From contig NZ_VIWU01000001.1 of the NCBI RefSeq assembly GCF_007994075.1, positions 3,968,001-4,032,000 of the forward strand: DNA of 64,000 bases. The letters run 5' to 3'. Under the pieces are notes generated by a model that did not search any database, had not been told where the DNA came from, and worked only from the letters and a program-made list of their open reading frames with translations. This stretch comes from Pseudonocardia hierapolitana. GTDB lineage: Bacteria; Actinomycetota; Actinomycetes; Mycobacteriales; Pseudonocardiaceae. Of this stretch, positions 8,848 to 17,695 are shown in pieces. Each line of letters opens with the position of its first letter. The stretch's first letter is position 1. Position numbers and translations under genes: made by a program.

Positions 8848-9789
8848 ATGCTCAAGATCTACCGGATCGACCACGTCGCCGTCGCGACGCCGGACCTGGA
8901 CAAGCAGCTCGCGCTCCTGGAGGGGCTCTTCGGCTTTCACCGCACCCACGTGTGGGACAACCCGGAGGCGGGCGTGCGGGGGGTCCGGCTCGCCGTTCCC
9001 GGCGCCGCGGGTCAGGCATGGGTGGTGCTCGCGCCGTCCGGCGAGGGCGGGGCACTGCGGAAATGGCTCGACGAGAAGGGCGGCCGCCCGGGGCTGCACC
9101 ACGTCGGTGCCGAGGTGCCGGACCTGGACGCCGCGGTCGCCGAGCTCGACGAGCGCGGCCTGAAGATCACCGACTCGGTGGCGGGCCGCTGGGTGGAGGC
9201 GTCGCTGTCGCCACCCGAGCACGGACCCGGGGTGCTGTGGCGGCTGCGCGGGCCGGGCAACCTCGCGATGCTCGGTGACGACGAGGCGACGGCGGTCAGG
9301 CCCGTCGACCCCGCGGACGGCCCCACCCTCGGCATCCGCGGGATCGACCACATCTGCCAGGCCTTCCACGACCGCGACGAGCTGTCGCGCTGGTACTCCG
9401 ACCTCGCAGGCTTCGTCGAGGTCTGGCGCACGGCCGACGACGAGATCCCCGACATGGCCGACCTCGTGCTCAACATCCCGGGCTCCAGCATCTGCTGGGA
9501 GGTGATCACCGGCCGCGGCGAGGACTCGTTCGTGGACAAGTTCCTCGCCCGCAACGGCGCCGCCGCTCACCACGTGACGTTCGAGGTGGCCGACTGGGAG
9601 GCCGCGCTGGCCGCCTGCCGCGCCCACGACATCCCGACCTTCGACGACGAGGAGGGCGTCAAGGACGGCGCGGCGTGGAAGCACACGTTCATCCACCCGA
9701 AGCACGCGGGCGGCGTGCTCGTGCAGCTGTTCTGGGAGGAACGGCCCGGCGTGTGGGTGCGCTCGGACAAGATCTCGCCGGCCAACTGA
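8848..9789 (+). CDS. Two-domain VOC (glyoxalase/dioxygenase superfamily) protein
   Basis: 313 residues made of two vicinal-oxygen-chelate domains. The first starts IYRIDHVAVATPDLDKQ and continues to GLHHVGAEVPDL; the second starts RGIDHICQAF and includes AAHHVTFEV and VLVQLFWEE. Histidine and glutamate positions fit metal ligands. The layout resembles 4-hydroxyphenylpyruvate dioxygenase and methylmalonyl-CoA epimerase-like proteins. In this operon a CoA-ester epimerase or isomerase is a reasonable guess, but the activity cannot be fixed from sequence. GGAG precedes the ATG. Confidence 0.75.
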   Translation: MLKIYRIDHVAVATPDLDKQLALLEGLFGFHRTHVWDNPEAGVRGVRLAVPGAAGQAWVVLAPSGEGGALRKWLDEKGGRPGLHHVGAEVPDLDAAVAELDERGLKITDSVAGRWVEASLSPPEHGPGVLWRLRGPGNLAMLGDDEATAVRPVDPADGPTLGIRGIDHICQAFHDRDELSRWYSDLAGFVEVWRTADDEIPDMADLVLNIPGSSICWEVITGRGEDSFVDKFLARNGAAAHHVTFEVADWEAALAACRAHDIPTFDDEEGVKDGAAWKHTFIHPKHAGGVLVQLFWEERPGVWVRSDKISPAN

Positions 9790-9802
9790 CAGGGAACGTC
9801 GC

Positions 9803-10906
9803 ATGGATCTGACGCTGACCGAGGACCAGGAGCTCATCCGCAGCACCGCCCGTGAGGTGCTCGCCGGGCGGGTGGCGACGGGCGGCGTCGCTGCGGTGGC
9901 CGGGGACCCGGCGGGCTTCTCGGCCGACCTCTGGAAGGAGATGGTCGAGCTCGGCTGGACCGGGCTCGCCGTGCCGGAGGCCTACGGCGGGGTCGGCGAG
10001 GGCTTCCTCGAAGCCTGCCTGCTCGTCGAGGAGATGGGTGCGGCCCAGGTGCCGAGCCCGTTCCTGCACACCGTGGCCTGCGGGGCCGCGACGATCGAGC
10101 GACACGGCTCGGCGGAGCAGCGGGAGCGCTGGCTGCGCGGGATCGTGGAGGGGCGCACCATCGCCTACGCCGACGGGGCGACGGTCACCGCAACGGAGTC
10201 GGGCGACGGGTACGTCCTCGACGGCCGCACGCGGTTCGTGCCGTTCGCGCACGCCGCCGACGACCTGCTGGTGGTGGCAACGACCGGAGACGCGCTCACG
10301 GCGTTCCTCGTCGATCGCGTCGAGGCGGGCGTCACGACCGAGCGGCTCGACGTGGTGGGCCCGAACGCGGAGAACGACGTCCGGTTCGCGGGCGTCGCGG
10401 TGCCTGCCGACCGCGTCCTCGGCGAGGTCGGCGGGGGCGCGGCGGTGGCGGGGACGGCGGCCGCGTTCGGGGCGGCCGCCACCTGTGCCGAGATGGTCGG
10501 TGGCGCGCAGCGCGTGCTGGACATGACCGTCGAGTACGCGGGGCAGCGCGAGCAGTTCAGGCGCCCGATCGGCAGCTTCCAGGCCGTGCAGCACCACTGC
10601 GCGGACATGGCGATCGACGTCCTCACCGCGCGGTTCATCGCCTTCGAGGCGATCTGGCGGCTCACGGCGCCCGGCCAGGACCCCGACCAGGTGGCGCTGA
10701 CCGTGGCGGTGGCCAAGTCCTGGGTGAGCGACGCCTACCAGCGCGTGTGCGCGCTCGGGCACCAGGTGCACGGGGCCATCGGGTTCACCGCCGAGCACCA
10801 CCTGCACCACTACCTGCAGCACGCGACCAGCGCCGCGCTCGCGTTCGGCGACGGCGACTTCCACGTCGACCGGGTGGCCGACGCCATCGGCCTGCCGCGC
10901 TCCTGA
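9803..10906 (+). CDS. Acyl-CoA dehydrogenase (second of two)
   Basis: A 367-residue acyl-CoA dehydrogenase of the shorter, divergent FadE type. It has the N-terminal LTEDQELIRSTAREVL, a weak central signature ATVTATESGDGYVLDG, and the conserved C-terminal-domain run AGQREQFRRPIGSFQAVQHH. The G-Q-V-H-G-AIGFT segment near the end is typical of the family. Compared with the paralogue at 6852 the FAD/substrate loop is poorly conserved, which suits the non-catalytic or partner subunit of a heteromer (inference). The gene is last in the operon; the convergent SGNH gene follows 11 bp later. Confidence 0.87.
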   Translation: MDLTLTEDQELIRSTAREVLAGRVATGGVAAVAGDPAGFSADLWKEMVELGWTGLAVPEAYGGVGEGFLEACLLVEEMGAAQVPSPFLHTVACGAATIERHGSAEQRERWLRGIVEGRTIAYADGATVTATESGDGYVLDGRTRFVPFAHAADDLLVVATTGDALTAFLVDRVEAGVTTERLDVVGPNAENDVRFAGVAVPADRVLGEVGGGAAVAGTAAAFGAAATCAEMVGGAQRVLDMTVEYAGQREQFRRPIGSFQAVQHHCADMAIDVLTARFIAFEAIWRLTAPGQDPDQVALTVAVAKSWVSDAYQRVCALGHQVHGAIGFTAEHHLHHYLQHATSAALAFGDGDFHVDRVADAIGLPRS

Positions 10907-10917
10907 ACGCGGACCGC

Positions 10918-11697
10918 TTACGGGTGTTCGAGGGTGCGCAGCGGGAGGAGCTCGGGGCGCTTGGGCAGGTAACCGTCACCCGTGGCGTGGCCGCGCAGGC
11001 GCCTGCGGACGTAGGGCATCACGAAGTCGCGCATCCACCGCAGGTCCTCACGCACCCAGTCCTGCCAGGGTGGCGGGCTCATCTCGGGGAGCGGGGTGCG
11101 CCAGTCGTCGATGACGGGCTCGCCGAGTGCCTCCAGCACGCGCAGGGCGACCCGGCGATGGCCCTCGGCGGTGAGGTGCAGGCGGTCGCGGCCCCAGCTG
11201 CGCGGGTCGGCGAGCGGCGCCATCCCCCACAGGTCGACGACGGTGCTGCCGTGGCGCTCGGCGCTCGCGCGCATCAGCTCGTTGTAGCAGGCGACGCGTC
11301 CGCGCAGCCGGCGGATGATCGGGTGCATCCGGCCGAGGTCGAAGCCCGTGAACACCAGCACGTGCGCCCCGGTGGCGGTGACCCGGGCGAGCGCGGCGTC
11401 GAAGCGGCGGGCGAGGTCGTCGGTGTCGCAGGAGAACCGGATGATGTCGTTGCCGCCCGCGCAGAACGTGATCAGGTCGGGGCGCAGCCGCTCGGCCACC
11501 GGGATCTGGTCCTCGACGATCTGGTCGAGGAGCTTGCCGCGCACGGCGAGGTTGGCGTAGCGGAAGCCCGGACGGGAGGCGCTCAGCTGCTCGGCCACGC
11601 GGTCGGCCCAGCCTCGGGGAGTACCGTCGGGACGCCAGTCGTCCAAGCCTTCTGTGAAGCTGTCCCCCAGCGCGAGGAAGCTGCTGATGGGTCTCAT
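10918..11697 (-). CDS. SGNH/GDSL-family hydrolase
   Basis: A 259-residue lipase/esterase-type hydrolase. The GDS block is FLALGDSFTEGLDDW near the N-terminus (nucleophile Ser), block III is FCAGGNDIIRF, and the C-terminal Asp/His pair lies in GRDRLHLTAEGHRRVA. No signal peptide is evident, so a cytoplasmic esterase is likely. ATG at 11697 was chosen because the GDSL block should lie about 10 residues in and a G-rich ribosome site precedes it. The frame stays open upstream without homology. The substrate is unknown. Confidence 0.87.
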   Translation of the reverse strand: MRPISSFLALGDSFTEGLDDWRPDGTPRGWADRVAEQLSASRPGFRYANLAVRGKLLDQIVEDQIPVAERLRPDLITFCAGGNDIIRFSCDTDDLARRFDAALARVTATGAHVLVFTGFDLGRMHPIIRRLRGRVACYNELMRASAERHGSTVVDLWGMAPLADPRSWGRDRLHLTAEGHRRVALRVLEALGEPVIDDWRTPLPEMSPPPWQDWVREDLRWMRDFVMPYVRRRLRGHATGDGYLPKRPELLPLRTLEHP

Positions 11698-11828
11698 CGG
11701 CCACCGCCCCCTTTCGTTCACGAACCCGTCATCCACCGGACGGGCAAAGCATCCTCCAATATCACCCAGTACCTGCGGTAGACGCCAGTGGGGGTGATCC
11801 ATTCGTGGAGATAGGGCACCCTTAGCTC

Positions 11829-12509
11829 ATGGGAAGTCGGAAGGACGCGGCCGAGCCGGGCCTCGCCGAGGTCCTCGGCGGGCGCGGCGGCGCCGTCGAC
11901 GCCACGGTGCCGGTCGTCGCGTTCGTGGCCGCTTTCACGCTCGCCGACGCGTCGGGCTGGGCGTCCCCGATCGCCTGGGCGGGCGGGGCGGCCGTGCTCG
12001 TCGGTGCCGTGGTTGCGGTGGTCCGGCTCGTGCGCGGCGGTCGCCCGCGCGCGGTGCTGTTCGGCCTGCTCGGCGTGGCGGTGGCGGCGCTGATCGCCCT
12101 GTACACCGGCCGCGCCGTCGACTTCTTCCTGGTCCAGATCGTGAGCAACGCGGCGAGCGCGCTCGCATGGGCCGTGTCGATCGCGGTGCGCTGGCCGCTG
12201 CTCGGGCTGGTCGTGGGCACCGTGCTCGGTCAGCGCACGCGCTGGCGCCGCGACCCCGACCTCCTGCGCGGCTACCAGCGCGCCAGCTGGGTATGGGTCG
12301 GGCAGTACCTCGTGCGGCTCGCCGTGTTCCTCCCCCTGTACGCGGCCGATGCCGTGGTCGCGCTCGGCATCGCCCGCACGGTGCTCACCTGGCCGCTCGT
12401 GGCGCTGTGCGTCGCGCTCTCGTGGCCGGTGCTCCGCTCGGCGCTACCGGCCGGTCACGGTGGACCACGCCATCCCGCGCCCCCGCGTGAAGACGCTCAC
12501 GAAGCCTGA
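11829..12509 (+). CDS. DUF3159 family membrane protein
   Basis: 226 residues with about five to six hydrophobic segments, for example TVPVVAFVAAFTLADASGW, AVLFGLLGVAVAALIALYTG and PLVALCVALSWPVL. The order of segments and the run FFLVQIVSNAASALAWAVSIAVRWPLLG match DUF3159 (PF11361), an actinobacterial membrane family without known function. ATG at 11829 is used. A short hydrophilic C-terminal tail is rich in Pro and His. It is divergent from the SGNH gene and 75 bp upstream of another membrane protein. Confidence 0.8.
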   Translation: MGSRKDAAEPGLAEVLGGRGGAVDATVPVVAFVAAFTLADASGWASPIAWAGGAAVLVGAVVAVVRLVRGGRPRAVLFGLLGVAVAALIALYTGRAVDFFLVQIVSNAASALAWAVSIAVRWPLLGLVVGTVLGQRTRWRRDPDLLRGYQRASWVWVGQYLVRLAVFLPLYAADAVVALGIARTVLTWPLVALCVALSWPVLRSALPAGHGGPRHPAPPREDAHEA

Positions 12510-12584
12510 TCGTTCGGAGCGATCCCGGCGGGTACTGTCGTTGGAAGCGGACGGAAACAGCCGGACGACCCACACCAGGGAGCC

Positions 12585-13364
12585 ATGCCCCAGCCCACCG
12601 CGCCTCGACCCAGTCCCACCGCTGACCGCCCGGGCCCGGAACCCGAGGCGACCACGCCCGCGAAGGCGCCGGACCTGACCGTCAACAAGGTCATCGCCGG
12701 TGCCGGGGCCGCGGTCACGAGCGCCGTGCTCGGGTCGTACTTCGGTGCCACCGGCACGGTGGCGGGCGCCGCGCTCGGCTCGGTGGCCAGCACGGTGGCC
12801 ACGACGTTCTACCAGCGCTCCCTCGACCGCACCCGCGACACCATCCTCGCCCGCGTCCGGCTGAGCCCGGGCAGCCGCACCGACCTCTCCGACACCCCGA
12901 CCGTCCAGCTGACGGTGCCGCAGCAGCGGGGCCCGGCCGAACCCGCGACGACGCAGCTGCACGTCGAGCCCGTCCTGCGCAGGCCGCGCAAGGTCTGGCT
13001 GTGGGCAGGTGCGACGGTGCTGGTCTTCGTGATCGGGCTCCTGGTGGTCACCGGGCTGGAGTGGGCGAAGGGCGCCTCGCTCACCACCGGGCAGCCGGGC
13101 ACATCGGTCGGCCGGGTCCTGACGCCTCCCGCGGGCGGCAACGAGGACCGGGAACGCAGCGAGACGACGTCGCAGCAGCCCACGCCGAGCGCGGAGCCGA
13201 CCACGGAACCCGCGCCGACGGACGAGGCCACTTCGAGCGCCGAGCCCTCGCCCACCGACGAGCGGAGGTCGGACCCCGAGGCGACCCGGGAGCGCAGCAG
13301 CGGCAGCGCCACCCCGCAACCCACCTCGGATCTCCTGGTCCCGGGCCTGCGTGAGAACGACTGA
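12585..13364 (+). CDS. Hypothetical single-pass membrane protein with acidic Ser/Thr/Pro tail
   Basis: I do not recognise the family. 259 residues: a Pro-rich N-terminus, a Gly/Ala-rich segment NKVIAGAGAAVTSAVLGSYF with a second Gly-rich stretch (residues 34-70) that could sit in or on the membrane, a basic linker, a clear transmembrane helix WLWAGATVLVFVIGLLVVTG (about 138-160) and a low-complexity tail rich in Thr, Ser, Glu and Pro (about 175-259). Similar architectures are common in actinobacterial cell-envelope proteins of unknown role. A TACTGT -10-like hexamer lies at 12533-12538. Confidence 0.6.
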   Translation: MPQPTAPRPSPTADRPGPEPEATTPAKAPDLTVNKVIAGAGAAVTSAVLGSYFGATGTVAGAALGSVASTVATTFYQRSLDRTRDTILARVRLSPGSRTDLSDTPTVQLTVPQQRGPAEPATTQLHVEPVLRRPRKVWLWAGATVLVFVIGLLVVTGLEWAKGASLTTGQPGTSVGRVLTPPAGGNEDRERSETTSQQPTPSAEPTTEPAPTDEATSSAEPSPTDERRSDPEATRERSSGSATPQPTSDLLVPGLREND

Positions 13365-13433
13365 GGCCTTCCCGGCGCGCGCCCGGATGTGACGAGTTGC
13401 GAACGGCCCGTCCCCCGGCCGCGGCTTCGCACC

Positions 13434-13439
13434 TAACCT
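13434..13439 (+). promoter_or_regulatory. -10 box for a leaderless glycan operon transcript
   Basis: TAACCT ends 6 bases before the ATG at 13446, placing the expected transcription start at the first codon. No convincing -35 is visible. The arrangement matches other leaderless starts in this window. Confidence 0.4.
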
Positions 13440-13445
13440 CGGTCG

Positions 13446-14498
13446 ATGCGAGTGTTGATCACCGGGGGCGCCGGGTTCGTCGGATCGCACGTTGCCGGCC
13501 GGCTCGCCGCCGACGGCCACGACGTGCTGCTGCTCGACGCGCTGCTGCCACAGGCGCACGGGTCCGGGGGCTGGGCGCCGCCGCACGAGCACGTCGTCGG
13601 CGACGTGCGCGACGACGGCCTGCTGGCCCGGCTGCTGCCCGGGGTGGACGCCGTGTGCCACCAGGCCGCGATGGTGGGGCACGGGGTCGATCCGTCGGAC
13701 GCCCCCGCGTACGCCGCGCACAACGACCTGGGCACCGCGGTGCTGCTCGCCGCGATGCACGTGGCCGGCGTGCGGAGGCTCGTGCTGGCCGGATCGATGG
13801 TCGTGTACGGCGAGGGGCGCTACGACTGTGCGGAGCACGGCGTCGTCCGGCCGCTCTCGCGGGCGGCCGCCGATCTCGCCGCCGGGCGGTACGAGCCGCG
13901 CTGCCCGCGCTGCGGGCGGGAGCTCACGGGCGGGCTCGTCGGCGAGGACGCACCGCCGGACCCGCGCAGCACGTACGCGGCCACGAAGCTCGCCCAGGAA
14001 CACCTCGCGAGCGCGTGGGCGCGGCAGTGCGGCGGCAGGGTGTGGTCGCTGCGCTACCACAACGTCTACGGCCCGCGGATGCCCCGCGACACCCCGTACG
14101 CCGGGGTCGCGTCGATCTTCCGCTCCGCGCTGGAGCGGGGTGAGCCACCGCGCGTGCTGGAGGACGGCCGCCAGCGCCGCGACTTCGTCCACGTCACCGA
14201 CGTCGCCGCGGCCAACGCGCTGGCGTTGACGAACGACGCGGACGGGTTCGAGGCGGTGAACGTCTGCTCCGGCGAGCCGCACACGGTGGGCGAGCTGGCG
14301 CGGGAGCTGGCCGAGCGGATGGGCGGGCCGGCGCCGGTGGTGGTCGGCGGCGCCCGGCCCGGCGACGTCCGGCACGTGGTCGCCGACCCGGCCCGGGCGA
14401 CGGCCCGACTGGGGTTCACCGCCGCCGTCACGTTCGCCGAGGGCGTCGCGGCGTTCGCCACCGATCCGCTGCGGGAACCGGCCGTCACCGTTCGGTAA
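13446..14498 (+). CDS. NAD-dependent epimerase/dehydratase (extended SDR)
   Basis: 350 residues of an extended SDR acting on nucleotide sugars. It has the NAD loop ITGGAGFVGSHVA (residues 5-17), AGSMVVYGEG, the catalytic-type YAATKLAQEH (Tyr and Lys) and the sugar-domain motif LRYHNVYGPRMPRDTPYAG. A short insert with three cysteines (YDCAEHG and CPRCGREL, about residues 137-162) may bind a metal. First of four genes (epimerase, GT2, DUF2064, methyltransferase) with GTGA overlaps between the last three, so it likely prepares a sugar for a surface glycan or glycolipid; the product is unknown. Confidence 0.88.
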   Translation: MRVLITGGAGFVGSHVAGRLAADGHDVLLLDALLPQAHGSGGWAPPHEHVVGDVRDDGLLARLLPGVDAVCHQAAMVGHGVDPSDAPAYAAHNDLGTAVLLAAMHVAGVRRLVLAGSMVVYGEGRYDCAEHGVVRPLSRAAADLAAGRYEPRCPRCGRELTGGLVGEDAPPDPRSTYAATKLAQEHLASAWARQCGGRVWSLRYHNVYGPRMPRDTPYAGVASIFRSALERGEPPRVLEDGRQRRDFVHVTDVAAANALALTNDADGFEAVNVCSGEPHTVGELARELAERMGGPAPVVVGGARPGDVRHVVADPARATARLGFTAAVTFAEGVAAFATDPLREPAVTVR

Positions 14499-14534
14499 GC
14501 CGCGATCCGGGGTCGTGGAGGCCGTTCCGGGCCG

Positions 14535-15200
14535 ATGATCGCGGGCGTGGAGATCGTCCTTCCCTGCCTCGACGAGGCGGACGCCCTGCCCGCTGTGCTG
14601 GCCGAGCTGCCGGCGGGCTGGCCGGTGCTCGTCGTCGACAACGGCTCGACGGACGGCACGGCCGCCGTCGCCGCCGCGCACGGCGCCCGGGTCGTCGTCG
14701 AACCCCACCGTGGCTACGGGGCCGCCGTCCACGCCGGGCTGCTGGCGGCGCGGGACGAGTTCGTCGCCGTGCTCGACGGGGACGGCTCGCTCGACCCGGC
14801 GGTCCTGGCCCCGATGGCCGACGCCGTGCGCGCAGGCGATGCCGACCTCGCCGTCGGCAGGCGCGTGCCCCTCGCGGGTTCGTGGCCGTGGCACGCGCGG
14901 GCGGGGAACGCGCTGATCGCGGCGCTGCTGCGCAGACGCGGCGTGCCGGTGCACGACATCGCGCCGATCCGGGTCGGCCGCAGGCAGGCCCTGCTGGACC
15001 TCGGCGTCGCCGACCGCGCCTTCGGCTACCCGCTGGAGCTCCTGCTGCGCGCGGGCGCCGCGGGCTGGCGACTGCACGAGGTGGAGGTCGCGTACCGGCC
15101 CCGGGCAGGTGGCCGGTCCAAGGTGTCCGGTTCCGTGCGGGGCACGGTGCGCGCCGCCCGGGACATGGGCCGGCTGCTCGCCGCACCGGGGCTCTCGTGA
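14535..15200 (+). CDS. Family 2 glycosyltransferase
   Basis: 221 residues. The N-terminal GT-A fold starts EIVLPCLDEADALP and includes VVDNGSTDGT and the metal-binding DGDGS (Asp-x-Asp). There is no C-terminal membrane domain, so it is a soluble, DPM1-like GT2 that would use a nucleotide-sugar donor and perhaps a polyprenyl phosphate acceptor. The conserved GGRSKVSGSVRGTVRAARD near the end is typical of this group. The gene's stop overlaps the next start (GTGA at 15197-15200), tying it to the DUF2064 protein. Confidence 0.87.
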   Translation: MIAGVEIVLPCLDEADALPAVLAELPAGWPVLVVDNGSTDGTAAVAAAHGARVVVEPHRGYGAAVHAGLLAARDEFVAVLDGDGSLDPAVLAPMADAVRAGDADLAVGRRVPLAGSWPWHARAGNALIAALLRRRGVPVHDIAPIRVGRRQALLDLGVADRAFGYPLELLLRAGAAGWRLHEVEVAYRPRAGGRSKVSGSVRGTVRAARDMGRLLAAPGLS

Positions 15201-15880
15201 TCCCGGCCGCCGTGATCCTGCTGGCCAAGGCGCCGGAGCCGGGTCGGGTCAAGACGCGGCTGTGCCCGCCCGCCACCCCGGACGAGGCCGCCGACCTGGC
15301 GGCCGCCTCGCTCCTCGACACCGTCGACGCGGCCGTGGGCGTGCCCGGTGCCGAACTCGTCGTCGCGCTCGCAGGCCGGCTCGCGGGGGCGGTGCGGCGT
15401 GCGGAGCTCACCGCCGCGCTGCGTCGAGCCCGGGTCCTTCCCCAACGCGGCGACTCCCTCGGCGCGCGGATCGCCGCCGCCCACGCCGACACCGCGGCGT
15501 TGCTCCCCGGGCGCCCGACGCTGCAGCTGGGCATGGACACCCCGCAGGCCGATTCGGCACTGCTCGCGGCCTGCCTCGATCGGCTGCGCGCGCCCGGCAC
15601 GGACGCCGTGCTCGGTCCTGCCGCCGACGGCGGCTGGTGGGCCATGGGGTTGCGCGACCCGCGGGCGGCGCGGCTGGTCGCCGCCGTGCCGACCTCGCGC
15701 GCCGACACGGGGGAGCGCACGCTGCGCGCCCTGCGCGACGGTGGGCTGCGCGTGGGCCTGCTCCCGGAGCTGACCGACGTCGACACCGCGGCCGACGCCC
15801 TCGTCGTGGCCGCGGCGGCGCCCTGTGGCCGGTTCGCCGCCACGCTGGCCCGCTGCCCGGCGTTCGCGGCGGCGTCGTGA
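15197..15880 (+). CDS. DUF2064 (TIGR04282-type) glycosyltransferase-like protein
   Basis: 227 residues. The start motif LLAKAPEPGRVKTRLCP is the family signature, and LQLGMDTPQAD plus LGPAADGGWWAMGLR complete the nucleotidyl-transferase-like core. The biochemical reaction of DUF2064 proteins is not established; they usually accompany GT2 and methyltransferase genes, as here. GTG at 15197 overlaps the upstream stop, and the gene's own stop overlaps the GTG of the methyltransferase (15877-15880), so all three are probably coupled. Confidence 0.82.
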   Translation: MIPAAVILLAKAPEPGRVKTRLCPPATPDEAADLAAASLLDTVDAAVGVPGAELVVALAGRLAGAVRRAELTAALRRARVLPQRGDSLGARIAAAHADTAALLPGRPTLQLGMDTPQADSALLAACLDRLRAPGTDAVLGPAADGGWWAMGLRDPRAARLVAAVPTSRADTGERTLRALRDGGLRVGLLPELTDVDTAADALVVAAAAPCGRFAATLARCPAFAAAS

Positions 15881-16557
15881 TCGCAGCGTTCGAGCCCGTG
15901 ACCGAGCCGGTGGGGTTGCTGCGCCCGCCTTCAGGCCCGACGCATCCGGACCCCGGGTTCGACGCCGCGCTGCGCGGCGTCCCGGCCCGGATGCTGCGCA
16001 GCGACGGGTCCGAGGTGGTGCTCGCGGTACGGCGGTGGCACGCCGAGGCCGCGGGCGACGACGCCTGGCTGCTCGACCGCTGCACGGGGCCGGTGCTGGA
16101 CCTGGGTTGCGGGCCGGGACGACTGGTGGCCGCGCTGGGGAGCCGGGGGATCCCCGCGCTGGGTGTGGACAGCTCGACGGCGGCCGTGACGCGGTGCAAG
16201 GCCCGCGGAGCGGCCGTGCTGCACCGCGACCTGTTCGACGTGCTCCCCGGCCGCTGGCAGCACGTGCTGCTGGCCGACGGCAACATCGGCATCGGCGGGG
16301 ATCCGCTCCGGCTGCTGCGCCGGGCCGCCGCCCTCCTGCGCCCCGGCGGCACCGTGCTCGTCGAGACCGACCCGGACCCGGCCGCGTACTGGGCGGGTAC
16401 GGCGCGGGTGCACACGCCCGAGGGCGCAGGCCGACCGCTGCCGTGGGCCGTGGTCGGGGCGGATGCGCTGCGGGCGGTGGCGGCGGCCGCCGGGCTGGAG
16501 GTGATCGCCGCCCGCGCCGGCCGCCGCTGCTTCAGCGAGCTGCGCCTGCTCGCCTGA
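15877..16557 (+). CDS. Class I SAM-dependent methyltransferase
   Basis: 226 residues with the SAM-binding motif I VLDLGCGPGRLVAALG (about residues 71-86), the acidic ribose-binding position in LGVDSSTAAV and a following LLADGNIGIGGD segment. The fold is a standard class I methyltransferase; the acceptor is unknown. Position at the end of the epimerase/GT2/DUF2064 operon suggests modification of a glycan or lipid product. GTG at 15877 overlaps the preceding stop. Confidence 0.85.
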   Translation: MIAAFEPVTEPVGLLRPPSGPTHPDPGFDAALRGVPARMLRSDGSEVVLAVRRWHAEAAGDDAWLLDRCTGPVLDLGCGPGRLVAALGSRGIPALGVDSSTAAVTRCKARGAAVLHRDLFDVLPGRWQHVLLADGNIGIGGDPLRLLRRAAALLRPGGTVLVETDPDPAAYWAGTARVHTPEGAGRPLPWAVVGADALRAVAAAAGLEVIAARAGRRCFSELRLLA

Positions 16558-16660
16558 TGCACCCCGTGTCGTCCGGCGTGCCGCGTCGACGGGACGCGCG
16601 GGCGGAGAAGAGCGCGTCGACGGAGACAGGGCGCGGGGAAGGGGTGCGGGAGCGGGAGCG

Positions 16661-17695
16661 CTACGGGATCCGGGCCGGGACGTCCGCCGCGGGCAGCGTG
16701 ATCTCGAACCGGCAGCCCGGCGGCGCGTTCCGCACGGTGATCTTCCCCTGCTGGGCCTCCACCAGCGCCTTCGCGATCGCCAGGCCGAGCCCGGCGCCGG
16801 AGGCCTCGTCGGGGGTGCGTGCCGCCGTCCCCCGGTAGCCGGGGTCGAAGACCCGCTCCAGTTCGGACTCCGCGATGCCGCCGCAACCGTCCTGGACGGC
16901 GAGCCACGCTTCGGCGCCACGCGTGCCCGCCGAGATCCGCACGGTCTCCCCGGCGGGCGTGTGCCGGATCGCGTTGGAGAGCAGGTTGCGCAGCACGCGC
17001 ACGAGGTCGGTGTCGCTGCCGAGCACTGTCGGCCAGCAGGCGGGGTCGGTGGCCGTGACGGTGACGCCGGCCGCCGAGGCCACCGCCGCCTCGGCGGCCA
17101 CCGCGTCGGAGGCGACCTCGCCGAGCGCGAGGCGTTCGGCGGGCAGCCGCAGCGCGGCCGACGTGGCCCGCGACAGCTGGAACAGGTCCTCGACCATCGC
17201 GGCCATCCGCACCGTCTCCCGCCGGATCCGCCGCAGGTACTCGTCCACCTCGCCGGGGCGGTGCACCACGCCGTCGAGCAACGCGTCGGTCATGCCGCGG
17301 ATGCCGGCCAGCGGCGAGCGCAGGTCGTGGCCGATGCCCGCCACCAGCTCCCGGCGTGCGGCCTCGGCCTGCCGCTCGGCCTCGAGGGCCTCCCGCTGCC
17401 ACAGCGTCTCGCGCGCCACGCTGCGTCCGAGCAACATGCCGGCCGGCACCGTGACCGCCGCGACCACGGCGACCACCGCGACCGTGCCCACCAGCTGCGG
17501 CGTGTACATGAACCCGCTGGTGGCCACCACGCCGAAGAGGGCGGCGAAGAGCGGCACCAGCACGAGCGCGGTCATCGTGGCGGTCATCGACCGGCGCCGC
17601 ATCCGGTGCACGACCAGCCCGCCTGCCAGCGCGACGGGCAGCGCGGACAGCAGCGCGATCGGCGCGGCCCTGGCCAGCTCGACGAGGACGTTCAT
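16661..17695 (-). CDS. Membrane sensor histidine kinase
   Basis: 344 residues. Two transmembrane helices near the N-terminus (LVELARAAPIALLSALPVAL and about residues 39-90), a short linker, HisKA with phospho-acceptor His in GIGHDLRSPLAGIRGM (around residue 125), and an HATPase domain with NLLSNAIRHTP, VQDGCGGI and GAGLGLAIAKALVE. The periplasmic loop is very short, so it probably senses the membrane or an intramembrane signal. The ATG at 17695 overlaps the stop of the response regulator gene (ATGA), and the pair forms one transcription unit. Confidence 0.9.
   Translation of the reverse strand: MNVLVELARAAPIALLSALPVALAGGLVVHRMRRRSMTATMTALVLVPLFAALFGVVATSGFMYTPQLVGTVAVVAVVAAVTVPAGMLLGRSVARETLWQREALEAERQAEAARRELVAGIGHDLRSPLAGIRGMTDALLDGVVHRPGEVDEYLRRIRRETVRMAAMVEDLFQLSRATSAALRLPAERLALGEVASDAVAAEAAVASAAGVTVTATDPACWPTVLGSDTDLVRVLRNLLSNAIRHTPAGETVRISAGTRGAEAWLAVQDGCGGIAESELERVFDPGYRGTAARTPDEASGAGLGLAIAKALVEAQQGKITVRNAPPGCRFEITLPAADVPARIP

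Noticed and set aside
12444..15077. A long minus-strand frame across the membrane protein, epimerase and GT2 genes
   Set aside because: Composition is Arg/Gly/Ala/Pro rich with no domain, while the plus-strand genes carry family motifs.
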